From positions 1 to 64,000 of the forward strand of contig JAGAIM010000003.1 of NCBI GenBank assembly GCA_017626555.1: a stretch of DNA of 64,000 nucleotides, read 5' to 3'. The notes beneath the pieces are model-generated. The model saw nothing but the letters and a program-made list of their open reading frames with translations. It was not told the DNA's origin and ran no database searches. A program made the position numbers and the translations under genes. The DNA comes from Bacteroidales bacterium. GTDB taxonomy: Bacteria > Bacteroidota > Bacteroidia > Bacteroidales > UBA932. Below are positions 26,352-35,604 of the stretch, one piece after another (position 1 is the first letter of the stretch; every line of letters begins with the position of its first letter).

Positions 26352-28334
26352 TTACTCTACAACTTTGATTACAGGGCTTGTTCCCGCTGCACCTGCGATA
26401 CGGCAAGTACCACCATTAGGTGCCTCGACAAACGCTTCGTTGCTTGACTGTCCGTTAGCAACGCAGAGCATACGGAACTTGACATTCTTTGTTGCTGCAG
26501 AAAGAGTCACTGTTGCATTTACCTCAACATTCTTCTTTCCATCATCAAACATAGCAATATTGTAGTTGAACTCCTGCTCATTGAGAGTATATGATTGGGT
26601 CTCCATCGCAGGCTTCCAGTCAGCACCATCAAGATACTCAAGTCTCCAGTATTTGTGACCGGTCTTTGAAGTTCTTGTGATATAACTGATGCTCACCTTT
26701 GTACCGGCTGCATACTCTGTTCCGTCAGTTGCCTCGAAGAGCCAGTAGTCACCAGGCCAGATACCTGTTACGTACGGATGTCCTGACGAACCTACGATTC
26801 TTGTAGCCTTTCCTTCAGTATCGATTTCGTTCTTATCAACCTGTACATAAGAAATCTTACCCTCACCTGCAACATTAGCGGCAACATACTTTCCACCGTC
26901 ACCTGCATTCTTATCAGCAACACCGGCAGTTCCTCCGAAGTTGTCAGCATAAGCAGTCATAGCATCAGCAGAGAAAAGCCACTCAGTATGGAGAAGAGAA
27001 GGCTCTGGTTCTGGTTCCGCTGCCACAAGAGATACAAAAATCGCATTCTTACCCTGTGGAGTTCCATTATATGAAGTACGTGCGGTCTGGATTGTGATTG
27101 TATCGCCTACCTTCGCACCGGATGCTTCCCAATACTTTGGCTCGCCTTCTGGGCTGCAGAGACCATAGATATAAACTTCGCCTGTCTCATCCTTGAGATA
27201 GAAATTACCATAAGTGGTATTGGCCACACTTGTAATGACTCCTGTAAGTTGATAAATTGTAGCATCCTCAGCAGCCGCAAGGAATTCTGCCACTGTCGCA
27301 ACAACCGGATCTGCAGGTACTTCTGGCTCCGCGATTGGATCTTCAACAAGCACAAGTGCAGGATATGCCCCCCTCTCTTCTGCATAACATCCGTATGAAT
27401 TATATGCCGAATCGAACTGGATTGTGCTCATTGTATCAAAGTTGGCAATATAATATGTGCCATCACCCATTGGATAGATTTCCCAATAATATGCATCGGA
27501 AGCCGGATCCAGTTCTCCTACATTGAAACTCTGATACTCTGCCTTCTGATAAAGATATTTGCCTTTGCTATCCTGGATAGTATAGAGAACATATTCTGGA
27601 TCAGGTGACTGGGCAGCATCAACAAGAGTAAACTTGAATCCGTTGGATGCTGTGCTCTTTCCGTCAACCGCATCAACTGTCTGCAGATAGCCGTATGAAG
27701 TTGTCAACGGTGTTGCAACCCTGCCGTCAGTCATAATCCAATAGTCGCCTGTTGCAAGAAATTCAACTTCCGGTTCCGGAGTTTCGCCTGGCTTGTAGCC
27801 GGCGTTCATAACCCACAGTTTGGCATTCGCCTTGTCGAAATACACGTCGTATGTTCCCTCAGGAGCAGCAAAAGCAACGTTCTCACCGCCGATTATAAGC
27901 GATACCTCTGTATTGACCTGCTGCATCACGTCCTTTTCAGGATATGCATAAGCATCCCAAGTACCTGTCTCAACAATCTTGAGTTCGATCACATTAAAGT
28001 CTCCACCATAAAGTGTTGAGTTCCAAACAAATGGAACATTCTTCGCAACGAAGTAATCACCTTCGGCAACCATCAGTCCACCAGCGTAGTTATTATCCCA
28101 CGCGTGATCAGCGATTGTACCGGTCACAGTATATGTCACATCCTTAGGTTCTGCAGGGACCGGCTCTCTTTCGCCAGGCTTATATCCCTCTTCCATAACA
28201 TATACCTCAAGTTTCTCAAAACTGAAATATACGTCGTATGTACCGGCTACACCGTTGAGTTTGATATCAGCCGCATCTCCACCAAGATTTGCCTTCGAAT
28301 ACTCTGCTGTAACCACTGAAAGTTTTGCATTCAC
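26352..28334 (-). pseudogene. C-terminal fragment of frameshifted BACON/SusE-F/OB lipoprotein
   Basis: The fragment has 660 codons, the first a GTG that is not a real start. Reading the minus strand across 28348-28351, codons CCT GGA in the upstream frame should continue ACG GAG AAG GGA CTT GTG; one base is missing. It carries a SusE/F-like module ending VYVMEEGYKPGE, a second ending LWVMNAGYKPGE, a lectin-like YWIMTDGRVATPL unit, one OB module (TVAEFLAAAEDATIYQLTG, YGNFYLKDETGEVYIYGL) and a C-terminal beta-sandwich. If the frame were restored the whole protein would be about 851 residues. It lies 40 bases upstream of the broken 25766 gene. Confidence 0.75.
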
Positions 28335-28906
28335 AAGTCCCTTCTCCGTCCAGGTGCATAACCGATATTGGTCGCGTCATCCCAAGATGCGTTACCACGG
28401 ATCTTGAAGGTAAGTTCTGTGAACTGGGCACCCTTGGCTACAATCCACTCGCCTTCCTTGGTCATAGGAACATCTGAAGCCCACTGATTATCAACGAAGC
28501 ATCCCATCATACTCCAAGCCACTTCTGGCTCTGGTTCAGGCTCTGGCTCCTGAGATGTAACACCGGCCTGAGTGATCTTCAACGTCTTGGTGAGTTTCTC
28601 CGCTGCTACTGTCACGGTCGCGGTTCTCGCTTCCTCCGACTCATTAGGCTCCACTGAAACAGTCACCTTGGCTGCGTCCTTGGAACCCTTGCCGCTGGCA
28701 GGATCCACTGACACCCAGTCCTGGTCTGCAGATGCTGTCCAATCTACATTGGAGGTAACCTCAAGGGCTACGCTGCCGCCCTCTGCACCCACTGATGCTG
28801 TTGTCTTGTTCAAATCAAGTTCCGGAGTCACTACAGGTTCCTCCTGATTACACGCCACGGTTGCTGCCATAGCAAGCATACCGAGCAACAAATGTTTGAT
28901 TTTCAT
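28331..28906 (-). pseudogene. N-terminal fragment of the same frameshifted lipoprotein
   Basis: This 191-residue reading starts at a good ATG with a lipoprotein signal (MKIKHLLLGMLAMAATVAC), a complete BACON domain (about 28-118), a Glu/Pro linker and the start of a SusE/F-like module (WSMMGCFVDNQWASDVP). It then runs out of frame after NIGYAPG, adding five aberrant residues (RRRDL) before a stop. The parallel segment of the 20872 gene continues smoothly (KWGRAAKDQKCELNKAIAV), which supports a one-base deletion rather than a natural end. As read, a secreted BACON-only fragment could still be made. An assembly error remains possible. Confidence 0.78.
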
Positions 28907-28950
28907 AATGACATTATTTGGTTAGTAATTAGTTATCTCATCGAATTTGA

Positions 28951-28958
28951 CAAATTTA
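28951..28958 (-). promoter_or_regulatory. -7 box for the 28906 gene
   Basis: TAAATTTG on the minus strand fits TAnnTTTG, 45 bases before the ATG. The spacer upstream holds a run of eight T on the coding strand (28961-28968); the -33 box is poor. Confidence 0.5.
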
Positions 28959-28991
28959 CCAAAAAAAATCATATAAACTCCATCCGTATCC

Positions 28992-29025
28992 AAAAAAAAC
29001 GGACGATTCCCGAAGAACCGTCCGT
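28992..29025 (-). terminator. Rho-independent terminator after the 29047 gene
   Basis: ACGGACG and CGTCCGT (28999-29025) form a stem that extends inward to about 11 bp including a G-T pair, followed by an eight-T run on the minus strand (28992-28999). It closes the 35370-29047 operon. Confidence 0.88.
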
Positions 29026-29046
29026 CTGATTATTATGCAGGATCAA

Positions 29047-32000
29047 TTATGGAAGAGTTACCTCAAGCATATCTGCATACTTGTCAGGCATTGCACCTGT
29101 AGCATTCCACTCGGCATCCAGTGTGAGAATTCCCATATATACTTTCTCACCAGCAAGAACGGCATTTGCTGAACGAGGGAAAGCGAATGTCCAGGTAACA
29201 AGATCACCATCTACAACCTTCTGTACGTCAACAGTTTCTTCTCCTACAGTCAGAGTAAGATCCGAACCGCTGATAGCACCACAACGCTCTGCATTGTACT
29301 CCACATCGCCAATAGCATTATTCCACCAGCCATAGAAGCCTTTACCTGCTGTTCCGTTTGTCTTGTCATAGAACGAAATGGTGAGACCATCCGTTTTCTC
29401 CTCTGCCTTAGAAATTGAAGCAACAAGACGGATGTTGATGTTATCAGCATCTGCATAATACTTGACGTTTCTGAGAACCTGACGACTTGAACTTGCACTC
29501 TCTGGAAGGTCGTATGACACTGCAGTCTCCCAAGGATCTGCTGCAGGAGCACCTTTCTCGTGAGAAACGTAGAAAGCGCTTCCAACCTGTGCTGTGCCCT
29601 TGTATGCTGACCTTACACCAACAAGTGTTACGATGTCGCCCTCAACAAGTCCGAGAGACTCGAACATCTTTGAAGGACCACCCCAGCCGGAAAGAAGACC
29701 ATATACATATACTGAACCGGTCTCATCCACGATATCGAAGTTACCGTAAGTGGTATTGGCGATTTTAGAAACCTTACCTGTGAGGCGATAGTAAACTTCC
29801 TTCGACTCAGGTGCTGCGAGGAATTCCTCGACAGTCTTGGTTGCAACAGGCTTGTGATCCTTGACAGTGACATTCTTCATCTGAGGTGAGCCCTTGTAAG
29901 AAACCTTAGGACCGACTACTGTAACGATGTCACCTGCTTTGATGTTGAGGCTGCTCCAGTTTGCACCGTTGCCCTCAGCATCCAATGTACCATAGACATA
30001 AACCGATCCTGTAGCATCCTGAATATAGATGTTGCCATACTTATCGTTAACCACCTCTGTGATATATCCGGTAACCTCATAAAGTTTGTTTTCATCATCT
30101 TCAGCAGCATTGATCTCGGCTGCAGTTGCAACTGTAGGCGCAGCAGCGGAAGCCTGAGTAACTTTGAGTACCTTATCAGAAGCACCGTCTGCCTTTGCAG
30201 TCACTGTGTGAACGATAGCAGCATCTGTTGTGTTTGCTGCGAAAGTCATCTTCACTGTAGCATTTCCTTCGCCAGAAGTCTTGTCAAGAGTAACCCCCTC
30301 ACTTGCAGTAAGGCTCCACTTGAGGTTAGACTTGATGTCGAATGAATACTCTGTTGCCTCCGGTGCCACAGTGTCCTCTGTCTTGGAGAATGAAAGTTCT
30401 GGGAATACATAGTCACCAGCGTCCTTTACAGAAGTGACGACCAGATTCGCAAACTTGAATGCACCAGAAGACTGTGATACGCTGAGGAAGTATCCGCTGA
30501 GAGCCACAACCTTGTCTTTATAGTCGGCAAGTTTGAGAGACTCGAGAGGATTGTAAAGAGAACCCTGATATGGTGAACCTGCAATCTCGACATTATGGTA
30601 TTTTCCATCGATAGTGAGTTTACCGATCATAGTTGCATACTCTACCTTGATAGCGATCTCCTTCTCTTTGTTTGCAGGGTCAACAGTATCCTTAAGAGCA
30701 CCGATTACCTCATCAAGTTTTGCAGCGTCATAAAGAACAGCCTCAGGATATTTGACCTCCTCAGGTTTCTCAGAAACCTTCTCCTCGAAATATGGAGTCT
30801 TGAGTTGAGCAGAGAAGTTGTATGCGCCGAGAGCCTCAGCAGCGGCCATAACCTTGTCTCCAATCACCACGTTGCACTTCCATCCTTCCTCCGGATGATA
30901 TATGAGGATGTTGCCTGTACCGTCGTTAAGGATATATCCCTGTGAACAGAGAGCGACAACAGTTCCTTCTACACAGATGCCTTCTCCTACCTTGGTTGCA
31001 TCCTTGATCGGAGTAGGATCCGGAATCATACCCTTCTGAGTGATGGTATATGTCATCTCTGTAGCACCATCATCATTAGAAGATTTAAGGATAATGGCAC
31101 CCTTTCTTGGAGCAGCCTTCTCCATATACTCGGAAATAGCGAAAGTAACGATTGCAGTATCAGCAGGGTTTGGCTCGATCTTGGTCGGGTTACCCGGATA
31201 TGTATCCACTCCGACAATCGACACCCAACTCTTTGAATCCTTGTCAACCGTAGGATAAAGGCCCTCACCCTTGAAAGCAACCTTAACGTTGAATTCTCCA
31301 CCTTCCTTCTCGTAGATGGTCTCCTCAGTGATTATCTTAAGGAGAGACTTCTCGATGCTGATGACAGTCACGTCAACAAGTTCGATTGTAGAACCATAAG
31401 TAAGTTTAGGACCTTCAACCTCAACAACGTCACCCACTTCCATTCCCCAACTTTCATAGTTCTTGGTCTTTCCGTCCTTGTCGAGAGTACCATATACATA
31501 TACTTCACCGGTACCATCGTCAAGATACCAGTTTCCGTATGTGGTATTGGCGATTCCGGTACATACGCCCTTCACTCTATAAGTCTTTCCGTCCGGGCCA
31601 GCAATTACCTCGGCACAAGTAGCAGAAGATGCCTCGAGGGAGCCCTGACGGATCTTCACAAACTGAGAGTTGATACCTGCTCTGATGCAGAGTTCGATCT
31701 CACGTCCACCGTCAACCTTGCCGGCAGTGAATTTAACAACATTCTCTCCTGCCTCACCAGACAGTGTATTTACAGTGAGCCAAGATGGATCGACAGACGT
31801 TACAGTCTCTACACCTGTTTCCTTATCCTTCGAACGCTTGATAACGTTAGGCCATACATCCTCTGTATAGAGTGTGTCGAAAGCCCACGCCTCTGTTGCG
31901 TTGATCTTGAGTTCTACTGAACCACCTTCCACAGGAATGACGAGCATAGTCTTGTCCAACTTGATGTTCTCGAAGGAGTCTGTACCCATCTCGTCCACGC

Positions 32001-32055
32001 AGCCAACAAAGAACAAGGCTGCAAGAATCATTGAGAATAAATATCTAAGTTTCAT
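29047..32055 (-). CDS. lipoprotein with BACON-like domains and four OB-type modules
   Basis: I start at the ATG 32055 (MKLRYLFSMILAALFFVGC, lipoprotein); the frame upstream begins only with TTG. The 1002 residues alternate beta-sandwich and OB-type units: BACON-like (35-140), OB1 (YGNWYLDDGTGEVYVYG), sandwich, OB2 (GYILNDGTGNILIYH), BACON (about 540-620), OB3 (YGNIYIQDATGSVYVYG), OB4 (YGNFDIVDETGSVYVYGL), and a C-terminal jelly-roll-like domain. The OB signature YGN-x-x-x-x-D-x-TG-x-VYVYG is the same as in the 14143 and 26352 genes. It follows an Oar-like receptor by 18 bases, so it probably hands ligand to it. No catalytic residues are seen; ligand unknown. Confidence 0.8.
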   Translation of the reverse strand: MKLRYLFSMILAALFFVGCVDEMGTDSFENIKLDKTMLVIPVEGGSVELKINATEAWAFDTLYTEDVWPNVIKRSKDKETGVETVTSVDPSWLTVNTLSGEAGENVVKFTAGKVDGGREIELCIRAGINSQFVKIRQGSLEASSATCAEVIAGPDGKTYRVKGVCTGIANTTYGNWYLDDGTGEVYVYGTLDKDGKTKNYESWGMEVGDVVEVEGPKLTYGSTIELVDVTVISIEKSLLKIITEETIYEKEGGEFNVKVAFKGEGLYPTVDKDSKSWVSIVGVDTYPGNPTKIEPNPADTAIVTFAISEYMEKAAPRKGAIILKSSNDDGATEMTYTITQKGMIPDPTPIKDATKVGEGICVEGTVVALCSQGYILNDGTGNILIYHPEEGWKCNVVIGDKVMAAAEALGAYNFSAQLKTPYFEEKVSEKPEEVKYPEAVLYDAAKLDEVIGALKDTVDPANKEKEIAIKVEYATMIGKLTIDGKYHNVEIAGSPYQGSLYNPLESLKLADYKDKVVALSGYFLSVSQSSGAFKFANLVVTSVKDAGDYVFPELSFSKTEDTVAPEATEYSFDIKSNLKWSLTASEGVTLDKTSGEGNATVKMTFAANTTDAAIVHTVTAKADGASDKVLKVTQASAAAPTVATAAEINAAEDDENKLYEVTGYITEVVNDKYGNIYIQDATGSVYVYGTLDAEGNGANWSSLNIKAGDIVTVVGPKVSYKGSPQMKNVTVKDHKPVATKTVEEFLAAPESKEVYYRLTGKVSKIANTTYGNFDIVDETGSVYVYGLLSGWGGPSKMFESLGLVEGDIVTLVGVRSAYKGTAQVGSAFYVSHEKGAPAADPWETAVSYDLPESASSSRQVLRNVKYYADADNINIRLVASISKAEEKTDGLTISFYDKTNGTAGKGFYGWWNNAIGDVEYNAERCGAISGSDLTLTVGEETVDVQKVVDGDLVTWTFAFPRSANAVLAGEKVYMGILTLDAEWNATGAMPDKYADMLEVTLP

Positions 32056-32073
32056 AATCTTCTTCAAAATAAA

Positions 32074-35000
32074 TTAGTTAAACATATACTTTATTCCCAC
32101 TGAAGCATACCAGCACTGACCTATTGCGATGCTAGGCACAAATGTCTGAATATTTCCGTCAACCTTCTTAGGTGTAGAGAACACAGGATATCCTTCTGCG
32201 TCAACGCTCTCAAACTTGAGGATACGTCCCTCATTGAGGTCTGAGTTCATATACTTGCTGACTCCCCAATTAGAATTGAAGATATTAAGGAGATTCTTGA
32301 TGTCCACGCTAAGTTGAAGTTTGTTCACTGTCTGACCGATCCTGACCTTGAAATCGTGCTTATAACTGAAGTCAAGTCTGTGAACCCAAGGAGAATACAC
32401 GCTGTAAGCCTCTGCGTATTTGCCCTGGTTCTTGCTGAGATACTTGTCATTATGAACGTATGCCATAAAACGGTCACGGTCCTTCTCAGAAGCGAAACGG
32501 AACTCGTTATTTGCAACCTGCTCATCTGTAGGAATATAGAGGGCATCATAATTATAACCGTCGCCATTCATATCGTTTGCAAGCATATATGAATAGTTGT
32601 ATCCGCCTCTCCAAGCCTCATAAATCAGACTGAAATGATTTCCAGACTTGTCGCTGTATGTACCTGAAACCACTGCACGGTCAGGAGTAACATACTGTGA
32701 GTTATGAAGTTTGATATTGTTCGGACCCTCTACTGTAGGAACGTATGTGAATGCTGACTCTGCTGCTGAACCAGGCATACCTGTGAGTTCCTTTGAAGCA
32801 GTGTGAGTATAAGCAGCCATCAGGCTGAGTCCTTCTACCGGACGCATATTGATTGTCACACTTCCTGAGTATCCGTATCCCTTGTGAGTGTTCTCCAGAA
32901 CGAATGCCTTTGTTCCGGTTCTGAAGGTTCCTGGGTACATCGGACGGGCATCAGCACCGTTGAGTCTTACGAAACCATTGACAGGAAGCATACTCCAGTC
33001 GGAAATTGTCACACCGTTGACTGTCTTGTTGTAAATTCCTTCAACAGAGATTGTGAATGGGAATGAAACAGGAACTGTGTAATCGAGAGCGAGTGATGTC
33101 TTCCATACCTGAGGCATCTTGAACTTAGGATCCACTGCAGAAATAGAAGAAGGAACAGCACCCTCATCTGGTGAGATTGTATCAGGATAACCGAGAGAAT
33201 GAAGTTTGTCGAGAAGAGCCTGGGTTGTAGCCTTTCCGTTTGCATCTGTCACAAGACCGCCCTTGAATTCATCCATAGTGAATCCCATCTTTTCAGCGTT
33301 CTTAGCATTGATCTGTGCCTGGTACTGAACCATACCTGAGTTAGTAGGCATATTGGTGAAGAACACGAGAGGGAGACGTCCTGAGAAGAGACCAGTACCT
33401 CCACGGAGTGTAAGGCTCCTGTTCTCAAGGATATGCCAGTTGAAACCTATACGAGGTGAAACTGTAAGGCTTGCGTTTGGCCATTTGCCTGTGTCGATTG
33501 TACGCACGCCACCGTCAACTGTCGGATACTCGATAGCCTTGATTGCAGCGTTGGTCATAAGGTCGCTGTTATCGAAGAAAAGACCGTCGAGACGAAGACC
33601 GTAAGTAAGTTTGAAAGCCTCGTTGATATTCCACTCATCCTGACCATAGATACCTGCCTTATGGAACTGCACGCGGGCTGCAGGGTTAGTCTCGCCGTCG
33701 TATCCGTAAGTGAGACAAACCACCTCAGGAGCAGCACCATTGATGAAATCATCTACGCTATCATAACGATAATAGCCGGTACCGTTTCTCATATATGCGT
33801 TGTCAGCCATCTGATACTCATAGTTCACGCCCATTGTCACCTTATGGTTGCCGGCATAGTAAACGAGGTCATCCTTGATGTTTGCTACAGTGTTGTGCAC
33901 TGCATTGTTCCAGGTGAAGAGTTCGTAACCGAGAGCCATATACTGAGTTGTAGTACCTGTTCCATCGTGGATGTCGATGAATGGGAACTCACTCGAATTT
34001 GTGCCACGGATGTCATCAAGTTTTGAGAACGTCGCGAGGAACTGATTTGAAAGGTTGTCGTTGATACGGCTATTGAGATCGACAGACAATGTATGAACGA
34101 GATTGTTCATAGAATACATCGAGTTAGCAAAAGCCATAGAGTAGAGCGATGTACGAGAGTATGCAGAACGTGTACCACCGTCCATTGAAGAAGCGTTAGG
34201 AGCGTTCCACTTTGTATTGTTGGTATAGTTGTAACGAACTGCAAGACGGTTGTTGTCATTGATGTTCCAGTCTATACGTGCAAGGAGTTTGAGGTTGTTC
34301 TGGTCAGCAGGGAAATCTGTGTATGAACCTGTGTCATAGCCGTATTTATCCATTACGTGGTTCTTCACTCTTTCCATATCCTCGATAGAACAGTATGAGA
34401 GATACTTGTCATTCACACCCACACCGTCCTCAGATGCTCTCCAGCGTACAGCCACAGAAGGAGTCTGAGAATACTCTGCATTCACGAAGAAGAAGAGTTT
34501 GTTCTTGATGATAGGACCACCGAGTGTGAAACCGTAAGTAGTGTTGCGGTCACGGTCACGTGCTCCTGCAACCTCTACACCAGCAACCTGATTACCACGC
34601 ATATTCTCGTTGCGGTGATAAACGTATGCAGTACCCTTGAATGTGTTTGTACCTGACTTGGTGATTGCGTTCACACCACCACCGATGAAGTTTGTCTGAC
34701 GAACATCGTATGGAGATATTACCACCTGCATTTCCTCGATTGCATCAATAGAAATAGGGTTTCCACCTCCTGGAAGACCATCGTTAAGACCGAAGTTGTT
34801 GTTGAAGTTCGCACCATCGACTGTGAAGTTTGCAGTACGTCCGTCAACACCTCCGAAGGTCATTCCGTTTCCTCCGTATGGAGAAAGTCTTGTTACATCA
34901 GTAAGACTTCTGCTGATTGTAGGCAGAGATGTCATCTGCTCGCTTGAAATGTTTGTAGCAGCACCTGTCTTCTCCGCTGCAAACTTTGAAGCCGCTGCTC

Positions 35001-35370
35001 CGATTACCATTGCTTCGCTAAGCATTTCCGAATCCTCATTGAGAGTTGCGTTCAATGAAGAAGTCTCAGCGAGTTGGAGGGTAAGATCTGTGTAAGTAAC
35101 AGTCTGATAACCCAGACAGGTGAATTCTACCGCGTAAGGACCACCGGAACGCATACCATTGATGGTATAACGACCTGCCTCGTTGGTAGTAACGCCATAG
35201 ACGGTTCCGGAAGGAGTGTGGGTTGCAATCACTGCAACACCTACAACAGGCTCTCCGTTAGCGTCAACAACGCGTCCACCCAGAGCAGATGTAGTCACCT
35301 GTGCGAAGGCAACTACGCTCATAAGTGTTGCCACGAAAATGGCAACAAGACACTTAATTGCTTGTTTCAT
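32074..35370 (-). CDS. Oar-like TonB-dependent receptor (in frame)
   Basis: A 1098-residue outer-membrane receptor with a clean signal (MKQAIKCLVAIFVATLMSVVAFAQ), a CarboxypepD_reg domain (about 28-110, LGGRVVDANGEPVVGVAVIA), a plug (LPTISRSLTDVTRLSPYGG, then VDGANFNNNFGLNDGLPGGGNPISIDAIEEM) and a large barrel ending ASVGIKYMFN. This is the Oar subtype, which lacks a SusD partner. It heads a two-gene operon with the OB/BACON lipoprotein. It is a paralogue of the out-of-frame receptor at 35605-38872 and shows the same pattern throughout, so it may supply the function when that one is off. Confidence 0.92.
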   Translation of the reverse strand: MKQAIKCLVAIFVATLMSVVAFAQVTTSALGGRVVDANGEPVVGVAVIATHTPSGTVYGVTTNEAGRYTINGMRSGGPYAVEFTCLGYQTVTYTDLTLQLAETSSLNATLNEDSEMLSEAMVIGAAASKFAAEKTGAATNISSEQMTSLPTISRSLTDVTRLSPYGGNGMTFGGVDGRTANFTVDGANFNNNFGLNDGLPGGGNPISIDAIEEMQVVISPYDVRQTNFIGGGVNAITKSGTNTFKGTAYVYHRNENMRGNQVAGVEVAGARDRDRNTTYGFTLGGPIIKNKLFFFVNAEYSQTPSVAVRWRASEDGVGVNDKYLSYCSIEDMERVKNHVMDKYGYDTGSYTDFPADQNNLKLLARIDWNINDNNRLAVRYNYTNNTKWNAPNASSMDGGTRSAYSRTSLYSMAFANSMYSMNNLVHTLSVDLNSRINDNLSNQFLATFSKLDDIRGTNSSEFPFIDIHDGTGTTTQYMALGYELFTWNNAVHNTVANIKDDLVYYAGNHKVTMGVNYEYQMADNAYMRNGTGYYRYDSVDDFINGAAPEVVCLTYGYDGETNPAARVQFHKAGIYGQDEWNINEAFKLTYGLRLDGLFFDNSDLMTNAAIKAIEYPTVDGGVRTIDTGKWPNASLTVSPRIGFNWHILENRSLTLRGGTGLFSGRLPLVFFTNMPTNSGMVQYQAQINAKNAEKMGFTMDEFKGGLVTDANGKATTQALLDKLHSLGYPDTISPDEGAVPSSISAVDPKFKMPQVWKTSLALDYTVPVSFPFTISVEGIYNKTVNGVTISDWSMLPVNGFVRLNGADARPMYPGTFRTGTKAFVLENTHKGYGYSGSVTINMRPVEGLSLMAAYTHTASKELTGMPGSAAESAFTYVPTVEGPNNIKLHNSQYVTPDRAVVSGTYSDKSGNHFSLIYEAWRGGYNYSYMLANDMNGDGYNYDALYIPTDEQVANNEFRFASEKDRDRFMAYVHNDKYLSKNQGKYAEAYSVYSPWVHRLDFSYKHDFKVRIGQTVNKLQLSVDIKNLLNIFNSNWGVSKYMNSDLNEGRILKFESVDAEGYPVFSTPKKVDGNIQTFVPSIAIGQCWYASVGIKYMFN

Positions 35371-35406
35371 AACGATTTATAAGTTTATAAAATACAATAA
35401 CGAGGG

Positions 35407-35414
35407 CAAAGATA
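35407..35414 (-). promoter_or_regulatory. -7 box for the 35370 receptor operon
   Basis: TATCTTTG on the minus strand fits TAnnTTTG and is followed by GCC exactly as at the other Oar-like gene (38909-38916). No clear -33 box. Predicted leader about 30 bases. Confidence 0.55.
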
Positions 35415-35460
35415 GCATATTTTATCGTATTGAGAACTTATAATCGTAATTTTATTCAAT

Positions 35461-35489
35461 AAAAAACCGCCAGATATTAATCTGACGGC
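35461..35489 (-). terminator. Rho-independent terminator after the 35605 receptor
   Basis: CCGCCAGAT and ATCTGACGG form an interrupted stem around ATTA, followed by six T on the minus strand. The remaining bases to 35604 show no gene. Confidence 0.8.
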
Positions 35490-35604
35490 CTATAAAAACC
35501 GGACCATAAAGGACAACGGGTGTTATTGTATTCTATATAAACTTATAAATCGTCACGACTTCTAAGCAAATGTTGTACCATTATGATCCGGGAAGAACTT
35601 TCAA

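Noticed and set aside
28331-28351. Programmed -1 frameshift in the BACON lipoprotein
   Set aside because: No slippery heptamer or downstream pseudoknot is visible; a one-base deletion explains it.
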